Positions 42,495 to 50,085 of a stretch of 64,000 nt of DNA are shown in pieces. The DNA lies in the NCBI GenBank assembly GCA_964546955.1, contig CAZJLP010000013.1, positions 37,262 through 101,261 on the forward strand, read 5' to 3'. The DNA comes from CAZJLP01 sp964546955 (lineage in GTDB: Bacteria > Verrucomicrobiota > Verrucomicrobiia > Opitutales > Opitutaceae). The notes under the pieces were generated by a model that saw only the letters and a list, made by a program, of their open reading frames with translations, was not told the DNA's origin and made no database searches. Within the stretch, counting starts at the first letter, position 1. Each line of letters opens with the position of its first letter. The position numbers were made by a program, and so were the translations under genes.

Positions 42495-43478
42495 ATGAAA
42501 TCACCCATTCGTGTCGCTGTCACCGGCGCTGCCGGTCAGATCGGTTATTCGCTCCTTTTCCGAATCGCCTCAGGTTCGATGTTCGGCCCCGAACAGCCGG
42601 TCATCCTGCACCTGATCGAAATCGAACCGGCGCTGCCCGCGTTGCAGGGCGTGGTGATGGAACTCCAGGACTGCGCCTTCCCCTTGCTAAAGGGGATCGT
42701 GGCAACAGCCAGCCTCGAGGAAGGTTTCAAGGGCGTTAATTGGGCCCTTCTGGTGGGTTCCGTTCCTCGCAAAGCGGGCATGGAGCGCAAAGATCTCCTC
42801 GGGATCAATGGGAAGATCTTCATCGGCCAGGGCAAGGCGATCGCGGCCCATGCGGCGAGCGACGTCCGCATTCTCGTCGTCGGCAATCCGTGCAACACGA
42901 ACTGCCTGATCGCGATGAACAACGCCAAATCGATCCCTTCCGATCGGTGGTTTGCGATGACCATGCTCGACCAAAATCGCGCCGTGACGCAGCTGGCTCT
43001 GAAGTCGGGCGTGGAAACGACGGCCGTCAGCAACCTCGCGATCTGGGGCAATCACAGCTCTACGATGTATCCAGATTTCTATAACGCGAAAATCGCAGGC
43101 AAACCGGCCGCCGAGGTCATCCACGACGAACTCTGGTTTAAAGACACCTTCATCCCCACCGTGCAACAGCGCGGCGCAGCCATCATCAAGGCGCGCGGCA
43201 TGAGCTCCGCCGCCTCGGCCGCCAATGCGGTGGTCGACACGGTGCGCGCTTTGACCACTCCAACCCCGGCTGGCACATGCTTCAGCGTCGCAGTGTGCTC
43301 AGACGGCAGCTACGGGATCGACAAAGGGTTGATCTATTCGTTTCCGATTCGCAGCGACGGCCAGAAATGGTCGATCATTCAAGGCGTCCCGGTGAACGAA
43401 TTCAGCAAATCCAAGATCGTGGCGACCGAGAACGAGTTGAAGGAAGAAAAAGGCCTCGTGAGCGAGCTTCTGGGCTGA
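42495..43478 (+). CDS. mdh: Malate dehydrogenase
   Basis: A 327-residue NAD-dependent malate dehydrogenase of the cytosolic-type (group 2) family, a TCA-cycle enzyme. It shows the dinucleotide motif VTGAAGQIGYSLL, the substrate loop VPRKAGMERKDLL with two Arg, NPCNTNCLIAM, catalytic IWGNHSSTMYPDF with the His, and the C-terminal GSYGIDKGLIYSFPI. Length and start (MKSPIRVAV) are typical; a longer start adds only nine residues. A hairpin downstream could end its transcript. Confidence 0.96.
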   Translation: MKSPIRVAVTGAAGQIGYSLLFRIASGSMFGPEQPVILHLIEIEPALPALQGVVMELQDCAFPLLKGIVATASLEEGFKGVNWALLVGSVPRKAGMERKDLLGINGKIFIGQGKAIAAHAASDVRILVVGNPCNTNCLIAMNNAKSIPSDRWFAMTMLDQNRAVTQLALKSGVETTAVSNLAIWGNHSSTMYPDFYNAKIAGKPAAEVIHDELWFKDTFIPTVQQRGAAIIKARGMSSAASAANAVVDTVRALTTPTPAGTCFSVAVCSDGSYGIDKGLIYSFPIRSDGQKWSIIQGVPVNEFSKSKIVATENELKEEKGLVSELLG

Positions 43479-43507
43479 TCCTCCAAGGTGGAACCCGACC
43501 TCCGGGC

Positions 43508-43535
43508 GGGTTATGGCGCTTCAGCGCCATCCGCC
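43508..43535. terminator. Hairpin between the convergent mdh and unknown genes
   Basis: ATGGCGC and GCGCCAT pair at 43513-43530 around TTCA, with outer GC-rich sequence that can extend the stem with a bulge. There is no T-run, so it is a weak bidirectional terminator candidate. Confidence 0.4.
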
Positions 43536-43582
43536 TGAGCCTGTTCCGACCGCTCGGCCAGACGCCTCGCCCCGCCCCTTGG

Positions 43583-44296
43583 CTACCGAAACATCCCGGC
43601 CAAGGTTCGACTTTTCGTCAGCGCGAACGCATCCCTGACCAAGCCGAAGGCATCCACGAGCTCCCGAGGCGAACCGCTTCGCGGAAACACAACGGCCAGC
43701 TCACTGCCGTCAAACCTGACCTCGGCGTCAACGCCCCCGACTGCGAGCGTGCAGTGCGCGCAATCGGAAGGATAGTTTACCGAAAGACTGCGCTCTTCGT
43801 CCGTTGGGAGCCCTTCGATGGCATCGATCACGTCTTCCACGCGTGCGCCTTTGGACAATGCAAAGACAAGCTCCGAAAAAACGCCGGCAAAAAAGTCGTC
43901 GGTCTCGGCTGTCCGCAGAAAATCTCCGTGGCGCACGGCCGATAATCGGCGCGCAACGACATACTCCGCCGGCTCGGTTTCGTTGAGCCCATAAACAACC
44001 TCAAATGTGAAATCGCGGCTGATCAAAGTTGCCGACGGTGACGACAGATCGAGCGTGAGATCCTTGCGCTTGTAACCAAAGATCTCGCGGGCGCGTTGGA
44101 AATAGGTTTCGGCTTCCGCGGCGAGCTCGTCGGCGCACAGCTTTGCCAGGAACCCTTGGGTCGCGCTGTTCACCGCCTCCGGGACCGTGTGGTGAGATTT
44201 CTTGAACGCAGAGAGCGTTTTTACCGTGCCCGCCGAGGTGCCGACAAAACGGATTTGTTGGATGATCGGCGTGAGTTCGTCCCCGGCTTTCGGCAT
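43583..44296 (-). CDS. Uncharacterised cytoplasmic protein
   Basis: A 237-residue protein I do not recognise. It has no signal peptide or membrane helix. The N-terminal half is helical (QQIRFVGTSAGTVKTLSAFKKS, ADELAAEAETYFQRAREIFGYKRKDL); the rest alternates strands and helices, with AHCTLAVGGVDAEVRFDGSELAVVFPRSGS. Third-position base usage is like neighbouring core genes. It starts at the ATG at 44296, because upstream sequence is the CACAGAG repeat. It lies next to ssrA and mdh, but nothing ties it to them. Confidence 0.75.
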   Translation of the reverse strand: MPKAGDELTPIIQQIRFVGTSAGTVKTLSAFKKSHHTVPEAVNSATQGFLAKLCADELAAEAETYFQRAREIFGYKRKDLTLDLSSPSATLISRDFTFEVVYGLNETEPAEYVVARRLSAVRHGDFLRTAETDDFFAGVFSELVFALSKGARVEDVIDAIEGLPTDEERSLSVNYPSDCAHCTLAVGGVDAEVRFDGSELAVVFPRSGSPRELVDAFGLVRDAFALTKSRTLAGMFR

Positions 44297-44367
44297 GCGA
44301 GTCCGAATGCATGGCGTGTCCTGTGCGCGAACAAAAGCCGAAACTCGCTCAATCCTTGTCAGGTGGG

Positions 44368-44407
44368 TGACACAGAGAGCACAGAGCGCTGACACAGAGG
44401 TTACGGA
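44368..44407. repeat. CACAGAG-type repeat
   Basis: CACAGAG occurs three times within 30 bases (44371, 44380, 44393) with irregular spacing and is followed by TTACGGAG. It lies just upstream of the unknown minus-strand gene. The remainder of the gap to ssrA (44,408-44,560) contains nothing I can support. Confidence 0.6.
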
Positions 44408-44560
44408 GCGGCGCACGTAAGCAGGCGGCTTCCGTCCGAAGCGGCGTTTACCGATGGAGTGGCGAACCCTGCCTTCTTGCTATTTTGCAAAGACCCTCTA
44501 TCGTCTTCCTTCCTGTTCTTTGATTGGTTAGCGCACCAATCTCACGACAATCCCATTTTT

Positions 44561-44916
44561 GGGGGTGTTCTGGATTCGACCCTTGGTTGGAGCGCGCCGT
44601 TGCCGTTCGAGGATGAAGGTTGGCCTCGTAAATCCCCCTTCAAAAAATAAGAGGCATCAACGAAGAATTGCCCCTTGCTGCTTAATTAACGCAGCAACGA
44701 TTGCCCGCCGACACCTGCTAGGCGGAGCGATCGACGACAGCAGGAATAGCGTGTGGAGCGACTCGCAGTTTACACGCTGTATCTTCATCTGGGAGTTGGT
44801 CGGTGCTTAAGCGCGCGATATCGCGTAACACCGGCGAGATTAATATATCACTATAACGGTAGACGCGGCGCATGAAGGTCAGGGGCACGCGGGTTCAACT
44901 CCCGCCACCTCCACCA
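44561..44916 (+). ncRNA. ssrA: Transfer-messenger RNA (tmRNA)
   Basis: The 5' end GGGGGTG pairs with CACCTCC (44906-44912), followed by discriminator A and CCA at 44914-44916, giving a tRNA-like acceptor stem. The invariant CTGGATTCGAC follows the 5' stem, and the T-arm GCGGG-TTCAACT-CCCGC precedes the 3' stem. The tag reading frame at 44653-44685 encodes GINEELPLAA and then TAA, ending with LAA as expected for a proteolysis tag. TTGCTGC and GCAGCAA form the hairpin around the stop. tmRNA rescues stalled ribosomes with SmpB. The 356-base length is normal for a one-piece tmRNA. The exact resume codon (GGC or the preceding triplet) is inferred. Confidence 0.95.
44889..44916 (+). other. Probable attachment site (attL): T-arm and 3' end of ssrA
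   Basis: The 3' part of ssrA is a common target for tyrosine recombinases, and an integrase gene starts 112 bases downstream. A matching partial copy further right was not found in the window, so the exact core and the partner site are unknown. Confidence 0.5.
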
Positions 44917-44928
44917 ATTGAACTAGGT

Positions 44929-44961
44929 AAAGGCCAGTGAGTTACGCACTCGCTGGCCTTT
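44929..44961 (+). terminator. Terminator downstream of ssrA
   Basis: AAAGGCCAG and CTGGCCTTT pair, with an inner GAGT/ACTC stem and a TACGC loop. The hairpin starts 12 bases after the CCA end and its second arm supplies the short T-run. Confidence 0.8.
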
Positions 44962-45028
44962 CTGCTTCCTCATTCCTGTCCCATTCCTGCCAAAAGGCGC
45001 TTGCTTGCTGCACCTTCGCGCCGATTGA

Positions 45029-46342
45029 ATGCATGAGATGGCAGCGGCTACGAAAAAGGACAGCGGCCTCCGTTCTTGGATTTATCCCAAGGGCTCGGGC
45101 ATCCGTATCCGCGAGATCCTGAACCTCACCGCAGGCGCTGCGTTCGGTGCGTCGTACCTCGTGACTGTCCCATCGAAGATCACCGGCGGCCTGCGCTCAC
45201 GAAAGCAGTTCAAAACGAAGGTGGAGGCAGAGGAGCACGCGGACAACGAGTACGGTGGATACCGGAAGCAGGGGCATGACTTCTTTGCCATGAGCGATGA
45301 GGAGCGCCGCGAGGTGGCCGTCAGCCTGCCTCTTCTCCGTGAAGCAAAGATCCGACTCGGAGACGCGGTTCAGTTCGCGATCAAGCGAATGCGCGCCGAG
45401 GGACGGGACAAGACCCTTGGCCAGGTCGTTGCCGAGTTGGTCACAAGCAAGGAGCAGCGGCACAAACGCGGGGATCTTCGCGAGCGCAGCTATCGCGACT
45501 TCCGCCACCGGGGCGCAAAGTTCGTGAGCGGCTTCGAGGGCCGCATTGCCGGCGAAGTGACCGCGGATCAGATCAAGGCGTGGCTCAACGGGCAAAAGCT
45601 CGGGCCGCGCACAAACCAGAATTACCTAGCGATTATCGGCGAAGTGTACCGCTACGCTGTCCAAAAGCGTTACGTCGCCTCCTCCCCTATCGACGAACTG
45701 ACGGACGTGGACCGGAAGGAACTCTGCGGAGGCGGGCCGGCTGAGGCCGAACCGAACATTCTCACGCCGGAGCAGGCGGAGCGGCTCTTGCGGGCGGCGC
45801 ATGCGAATCCGGACCTCGGTCTCCTCGCGCCGGTTACGCTTAGCCTTTTCTGTGGCCTGCGGACAGAAGAGGTGAAGCGTCTCGAGTGGAGTCACGTGAA
45901 GGACGCGGAGACACACCCCGTCGTGACCATCACGGCAAAAATCGCAAAGAAGCGGCGCATCCGGCATGTCGACATTCCCGCCAACGCGATTCGCTGGCTG
46001 AGCCTGTGCGGCGATCGAGAAGGACTCGTCTCTGGCAGCAAGTACGTGAGCGATTACCAAAAGCGCTTTCGAAAGCTCACGCAACTGGCGGGATTCGGGA
46101 AGGAAGACGCAAAGGGCGAATGGATTTCGTCGTGGGAAAACAACGCGATGCGTCATTCCTTCGGAACGTATCACTACGCTCTCCACGGCAACCCGCTCGA
46201 GACGTCGCGCCAGCTCGGCCACAAGGCCAGCGATCAGGTGTTGTTCGATCACTACCGCGCGCTCGCCACGAAGAAGCAAGCCGACGCATTCTTTGCCATC
46301 GTGCCACCGGCGAAGGCTGGAAAGGTGGTGAAGTTCAAATGA
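45029..46342 (+). CDS. Tyrosine recombinase / phage-type integrase
   Basis: A 437-residue site-specific recombinase. The N-terminal arm and core-binding domain (residues about 110-200) contain TLGQVVAELVTSKEQRHKR. The catalytic domain has FCGLRTEEVKRLEW (first Arg), KIAKKRRIRHVDIP (Lys hairpin), NAMRHSFGTYH (second Arg; the usual preceding His is Asn, a common phage variant), LGHKASDQVLFDHYRAL with His and nucleophile Tyr. It is the first gene after ssrA, oriented away from it, the expected layout for an element integrated in tmRNA. Its stop overlaps the next ATG (ATGA). The start could also be the ATG three codons further in. Confidence 0.93.
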   Translation: MHEMAAATKKDSGLRSWIYPKGSGIRIREILNLTAGAAFGASYLVTVPSKITGGLRSRKQFKTKVEAEEHADNEYGGYRKQGHDFFAMSDEERREVAVSLPLLREAKIRLGDAVQFAIKRMRAEGRDKTLGQVVAELVTSKEQRHKRGDLRERSYRDFRHRGAKFVSGFEGRIAGEVTADQIKAWLNGQKLGPRTNQNYLAIIGEVYRYAVQKRYVASSPIDELTDVDRKELCGGGPAEAEPNILTPEQAERLLRAAHANPDLGLLAPVTLSLFCGLRTEEVKRLEWSHVKDAETHPVVTITAKIAKKRRIRHVDIPANAIRWLSLCGDREGLVSGSKYVSDYQKRFRKLTQLAGFGKEDAKGEWISSWENNAMRHSFGTYHYALHGNPLETSRQLGHKASDQVLFDHYRALATKKQADAFFAIVPPAKAGKVVKFK

Positions 46343-47229
46343 CAGAGGACACGCGGCCGAAAACACTTGTAAGGTCGCTGATAAGTCAGGCCACAAATCC
46401 AACGAGCCCACAGGCACGGTTGAGCGCGCTCAGGCAACTACTCGAATTGTTCAGCCAGACTGCCATCGAGGTCTGTGACCTCCTCGACTATGGCCTGCCA
46501 AGCGATCTGCTGCACAAACAGGTCCGGAACAGCATCGGTCTTGTTTCACTTCGGAGTATTCGCCGTCTGGTCGAGATCATTGCGAAGCCAATTGAGGAGG
46601 AGGATGAACGTCGACTGGCAGAATCTCCCGTCAAGTGGCACGAAGTAAGACGTGACGAGATCTATCATGGAATTATGAGCCCTGCTCTCGCGCTCTTTTC
46701 CAAGGTACGAGACAGGAAGCAGTCGGAATATTCGCTACTTGAGCTGCGGTCGGGAAACACGATTCGCGGCGTAGAAGCAAAAGCAATTCGGTCACTGAAA
46801 CCTCTGCCGACGGGGCGCTCGAAGTGGGCTGAACTAATTCTTCGAATGACGCTAAGCGGCCACTATTGGGCCAGGAAATCAGATCTACTAGAAGGCTCTC
46901 CTCTTCACGCCAAGTTCGCGGAACTCGCAGTGCGGAATCGTCGGAATAAGGCGATCCGGGCATTCCGGAAGCGGTATGCGGTGTATTCAAAGCTAAAAAG
47001 TAAACTTCGGCCACTGTCGCCAGAGGAATTTCTTGAATTGTCCGCTCAGGACGCGCTCTGCGTTGTTGATCGAAGTAAGCGTAGCTCGATGGAACCCCTT
47101 GCATCAGCGACCGCGACGCGATTGTCGGCTCGCGCACGTGACATCGTCGGCATGCGGCCAACACAATCCGAGATACGCCGGGAACTTCACCGGATCATTT
47201 TGGACCGCCTTAAGACGATACCTAGGTAG
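46339..47229 (+). CDS. Uncharacterised element-encoded protein
   Basis: A 296-residue protein that starts within the stop of the integrase gene (4-base ATGA overlap), so the two are translationally coupled. It is not recognised. It is helical, Arg/Leu/Lys-rich and basic towards the C terminus (RNKAIRAFRKRYAVYSKLKSKLR), which suggests nucleic acid contact. No signal peptide or membrane segment is visible. The base composition is lower in G+C than the core genes to the left. A role as an integrase accessory or in element maintenance is an inference from the coupling. Confidence 0.75.
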   Translation: MTEDTRPKTLVRSLISQATNPTSPQARLSALRQLLELFSQTAIEVCDLLDYGLPSDLLHKQVRNSIGLVSLRSIRRLVEIIAKPIEEEDERRLAESPVKWHEVRRDEIYHGIMSPALALFSKVRDRKQSEYSLLELRSGNTIRGVEAKAIRSLKPLPTGRSKWAELILRMTLSGHYWARKSDLLEGSPLHAKFAELAVRNRRNKAIRAFRKRYAVYSKLKSKLRPLSPEEFLELSAQDALCVVDRSKRSSMEPLASATATRLSARARDIVGMRPTQSEIRRELHRIILDRLKTIPR

Positions 47230-47315
47230 ATAATCGACCCCACACGGAAGGTCCGAGGTTGGGGTCCAGTTGGCGTATACTCGGGCGCCCAGTACAGAGT
47301 ATGCCTAGTGGCGTA

Positions 47316-47561
47316 ATGAATACGCCCACAGATACAAAGTTACCGTCCTCAACGAAGTATCGCCTGCCAGACGAGCGGGCAGCAATCATTCGAACGACGC
47401 CTCCCGTCAACATGACGGTCATGGAGGGCGCGGCATACGCCCGCATTTCGCCCCGAAAGCTGCGAGACGAAATTCAGGCCCGCCGCGTAAAGCACGCTCG
47501 GGTGGGAGCAAAAATTATCCTCCGTCGTGAATGGTTAGATGAGATGCTCAAAGCCGTCTAA
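47316..47561 (+). CDS. Excisionase-like small HTH protein
   Basis: An 81-residue protein with a winged helix-turn-helix of the MerR/excisionase (HTH_17) type: MEGAAYARISPRKLRDEIQARRVKHARVGAKIILRREWLDEML. This pattern (substrate helix, then 'k.vkv' strand and 'I.rrdLdaWl') is typical for Xis and for terminase small-subunit-like DNA-binding proteins. In this place, after the integrase and before replication genes, it could control excision or replication. The start ATG at 47316 is uncertain; an in-frame ATG at 47301 would add five residues. Confidence 0.75.
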   Translation: MNTPTDTKLPSSTKYRLPDERAAIIRTTPPVNMTVMEGAAYARISPRKLRDEIQARRVKHARVGAKIILRREWLDEMLKAV

Positions 47562-47565
47562 TCCG

Positions 47566-48294
47566 ATGCCCAACCGCATTATTCGAGAGGGCTGGCTCGA
47601 TTCCAGTCGAGTCAATGACTTGGACGCAGAGTCCGAGCGTTTCTTTCTTCGACTATGCCTCCGAGCCGACGACTTCGGTAGGTATTCGGGCAATCCGGTC
47701 CTGCTCAAATCCATGCTCTTTCCAGTCAACGGAGGTGTAAAGGTTTCGCAGATCGTCCGGTGGATAGGTTCCTGCAGCTGCGCTGGTCTGGTTCGCCCTT
47801 ACACAGTCGACGGGAAAGAACACCTTGAAATACCGAAGTTTGGGCAACGCACCCGAGCACAACAAAGCAAGTTTCCAGCTCCGCCCGTGGATGACGGACA
47901 AATGGCAGACATATGTCAGACAAACGACAGTCAGCCGCGCACGTATTCGGAGACGGAGACGATAGTCGGAGACGGAGGCGGAGACGATAACGCGCCAGCC
48001 AGCGCGAGGATGTCCGGCAACGAGGTTCAACCAACATTCCCGGAACCCCTCGATACTGATCTATTCAAAGCAGCATGGAGTGAGTGGATGGAATACCGGC
48101 GTGAACAACGCGCCCGCCCCTACAAAGCCAAGCCCTTGACCGCGCAGTTAGTGACTCTAGCGGCCTGGGGACATGATCAGGCGATCGAGTCAATTCGGCA
48201 GAGTATCCGGCAACAGTGGACCGGGCTATTCGAACCGAAGAACAACAACCATTCGAACGGTCAGTTCCACGGCCGCAAAGCCACATGGGCATGA
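47566..48294 (+). CDS. Phage-type replication initiator / replisome organiser protein
   Basis: A 242-residue protein. The N-terminal part (REGWLDSSRVNDLDAESERFFLRLCLRADDFGRY, with GNPVLLKSMLFP) is the common start of phage replication-organiser proteins, a winged-helix DNA-binding module. A variable Thr/Asp/Gly linker follows, then a C-terminal helical part (FKAAWSEWMEYRREQR, LVTLAAWGHDQAIESIRQSIRQQWTGLF) resembling DnaD/DnaT-like helicase-loader contacts. It begins 4 bases after the HTH gene, and its end overlaps the ATPase start by four bases. The order organiser then ATPase is standard in lambdoid-like replication modules. Confidence 0.85.
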   Translation: MPNRIIREGWLDSSRVNDLDAESERFFLRLCLRADDFGRYSGNPVLLKSMLFPVNGGVKVSQIVRWIGSCSCAGLVRPYTVDGKEHLEIPKFGQRTRAQQSKFPAPPVDDGQMADICQTNDSQPRTYSETETIVGDGGGDDNAPASARMSGNEVQPTFPEPLDTDLFKAAWSEWMEYRREQRARPYKAKPLTAQLVTLAAWGHDQAIESIRQSIRQQWTGLFEPKNNNHSNGQFHGRKATWA

Positions 48295-48923
48295 ATACAG
48301 AAACCATTCTTGAAACCTCTCGACTCGACTGGCGTGCAGCCTTCCAAGCGGCATGCGAACACCTGCCTGCGCAGGTCGCAGTACCGCCGCACCTAACTCC
48401 TGAAGGAGAGCGTCTGACCAAGTTTAAGAAAATTTGCCCAGATCGGTATCTGGTGAAGGTCGACCCAGCGAAGTTGCCTAACCCCGAGGCATTCTACCGC
48501 GTAGCAAAGTGGGCTGGCACGTACCCGGGTCCCTGCGCGACCGGTGCGACCGGAACAGCCAAGACCCTGGCTAGCTTCTCTGCAATGGGATCCCTCTACG
48601 TGAAAGGGAATAGGCCTTTCGCATGGTTTCCAGTTCGCCGGTTAGTCACAGAGCTTGAGGGATACGAGGCGAAGGGCTGCGCAGACGAGTTCTTCCGAAA
48701 CTATGCGCACTACCCGGTCCTCATGGTGGACGACATCGACAAGATCAATTGGCAGTTCGAAAGCCAACAAGCCATGCTCTTTTCGTTCTACGATTGGGTT
48801 TATCGATGTGAGCGGCCGTGCATCACGACCACGAATAAACCGCGGGCGTGGTGGGCGGACCGAATGGGCGATGCGTTCGCTCGGCGCCTCTTTAATGACG
48901 CCCATTTCGAGGTGAGATTCTAA
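48291..48923 (+). CDS. DnaC-like helicase-loader ATPase
   Basis: A 210-residue small AAA+ ATPase like DnaC/IstB-type loaders. The Walker A region is GATGTAKT, where the Gly before Lys is Ala, and the Walker B is VLMVDDIDKI. ITTTNKP is the sensor-1 segment, and DAFARRL holds the sensor/arginine residues. It begins in an ATGA overlap with the organiser gene, which favours the start at 48291 over 48285. Together they probably load a host replicative helicase at the element origin. No helicase gene is present here. Confidence 0.87.
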   Translation: MNTETILETSRLDWRAAFQAACEHLPAQVAVPPHLTPEGERLTKFKKICPDRYLVKVDPAKLPNPEAFYRVAKWAGTYPGPCATGATGTAKTLASFSAMGSLYVKGNRPFAWFPVRRLVTELEGYEAKGCADEFFRNYAHYPVLMVDDIDKINWQFESQQAMLFSFYDWVYRCERPCITTTNKPRAWWADRMGDAFARRLFNDAHFEVRF

Positions 48924-48926
48924 GAC

Positions 48927-49075
48927 TTGACCGATCAGCAAATGCAATTCGAAGAATACAAACCACTCCGCGAGGCTGGCGAAATTGTACCCCTTGCCGC
49001 CCTTTTCGCACCCAAGACATTTTCTCCCGAGCTAATGGCTCCTTTTGCGCCTTCTCACGACCTCGTGGGCTTTAG
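48927..49075 (+). other. Likely N-terminal part of the split gene in a different frame
   Basis: About 49 codons with coding-like composition start 3 bases after the ATPase stop. The frame then continues to 49238 as Arg/Trp-rich sequence that looks out of frame. It is best read as the beginning of the following gene, shifted by one base. It could instead be a separate short overlapping gene. Confidence 0.4.
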
Positions 49076-49524
49076 GCTACTACGATGCAAAGCGGGCATG
49101 TGGCCGAAACGTCAGAGCATTCGATCTTTTTGGTTACGACGAGCCGCGCCGCGTATTGGCTGTGGCGCCATTCGGAGCGAACGAGGCTTCCTTCCTACAG
49201 GCGGGATGGTACGGAGCTGGCCAAGTTACGATTGGTGACGTCGCCACCGCTTACCGATTCGTGAAATGGGCGATGATCAAAACGCGGGGCGGCGACTTTC
49301 TCCGGGTACTTCGAGTTCTGCTTGGAGCGTACCGTCCGCAAAATGTAGTTATCTGGCCCATAGAATACTACCTGGGAGGCGCCAGTCCGAAGCACAGAGA
49401 CCGGCTAGTACACGAATCCGGCTGGCTGTTTACTGATCCGCTCGGAGCGAGCCGGTCAACAATCGATGAAGATGACTCCGGACCCACGCAGTCGGATTTG
49501 TGGAAAGGTCCCAGTGGATTCTGA
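49045..49524 (+). CDS. Uncharacterised element protein, probably frameshifted at its N terminus
   Basis: A frame of 159 codons beginning with TTG. It reads well as protein (AFDLFGYDEPRRVLAVAPFG, QVTIGDVATAYRFVKWAMIKTRGGDFLRVLRVLLG) and is not recognised. Its apparent N terminus is poor: the TTG and first 12 codons look non-coding. Immediately upstream, another frame from 48927 (TTG, or the ATG at 48942) reads well up to about 49070 (MQFEEYKPLREAGEIV, PKTFSPELMAPFAPSHDLVG). One gene split by a single-base indel near 49,036-49,080 would explain both halves. It lies directly after the ATPase gene. Confidence 0.55.
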   Translation: MRLLTTSWALGYYDAKRACGRNVRAFDLFGYDEPRRVLAVAPFGANEASFLQAGWYGAGQVTIGDVATAYRFVKWAMIKTRGGDFLRVLRVLLGAYRPQNVVIWPIEYYLGGASPKHRDRLVHESGWLFTDPLGASRSTIDEDDSGPTQSDLWKGPSGF

Positions 49525-49798
49525 AGTCGGCACAGGCCGTGCATTCGCAACCGCGAAAACTTCATCCGGTGAAGGTGCGATTCTTCCCAAGATCCTCGCC
49601 GAGCTTCAGGAGAACCGGGCGCAGCTCCGGATGCTAAATATGAAGATCGAGGCCCTCACCACTGGGGGCAAGCCGGGGCTGACCGTCCGCGAGTTCGCCA
49701 AAAAAGCGGGCATCTCCGAAAGCACCGTCTACCGTCTCAACCTCCCCCGCGTGAGGGGAAAAGTTCCGTATTCATGCCTGAAACCATACCTCACTTAG
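49514..49798 (+). CDS. Small helix-turn-helix protein, first of a tandem pair
   Basis: About 94 residues from a GTG at 49514 that has AAAGGT upstream; an ATG at 49466 is an alternative that overlaps the previous gene more. The C-terminal half contains GKPGLTVREFAKKAGISESTVYRLNLPRVRG, a clear HTH with a final Tyr-Leu-Thr end. The N-terminal half is a helix (LPKILAELQENRAQLRMLNMKIEAL). The next gene is a paralogue with the same layout. It is probably a DNA-binding regulator of the element, though the target is unknown. Confidence 0.7.
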   Translation: MDSEVGTGRAFATAKTSSGEGAILPKILAELQENRAQLRMLNMKIEALTTGGKPGLTVREFAKKAGISESTVYRLNLPRVRGKVPYSCLKPYLT

Positions 49799-50016
49799 AC
49801 GAAATCCGTGGAATGATCGTTGAGCTACGTGCCGAGATCCGATTGGTCCGCATGGAAATCGCCACCTTGACCGCGGAAGGAAAGGCGGGGCTGACCATCA
49901 CAGCACTAGCGAAGAAGCTCGGCGTGCATCCGAAGACCGTTGGGCGAATGGGCCTCCCGAAAACGAGAGGCCGGATCTCGTGGGAGACCATCCGCAAGTA
50001 CAAGCTACTCACATAG
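49774..50016 (+). CDS. Small helix-turn-helix protein, second of a tandem pair
   Basis: 80 residues; overlaps the end of the first copy by 25 bases. Helix IPHLDEIRGMIVELRAEIRLVRMEIATL precedes GKAGLTITALAKKLGVHPKTVGRMGLPKTRGR and the C-terminal Leu-Leu-Thr. The order and spacing match the upstream protein almost residue for residue, so the pair arose by duplication and diverged strongly. No gene is seen in 50,017-50,085. Confidence 0.72.
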   Translation: MPETIPHLDEIRGMIVELRAEIRLVRMEIATLTAEGKAGLTITALAKKLGVHPKTVGRMGLPKTRGRISWETIRKYKLLT

Positions 50017-50085
50017 GGCGCGCATCCCTTGTTTGTGGTTGCATCCTGCCCGGCCTACACATGGCACGTATCGCTGAAGACTAAA

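Noticed and set aside
44459..44650. A 63-codon frame across the 5' part of ssrA
   Set aside because: The sequence is explained by tmRNA structure.
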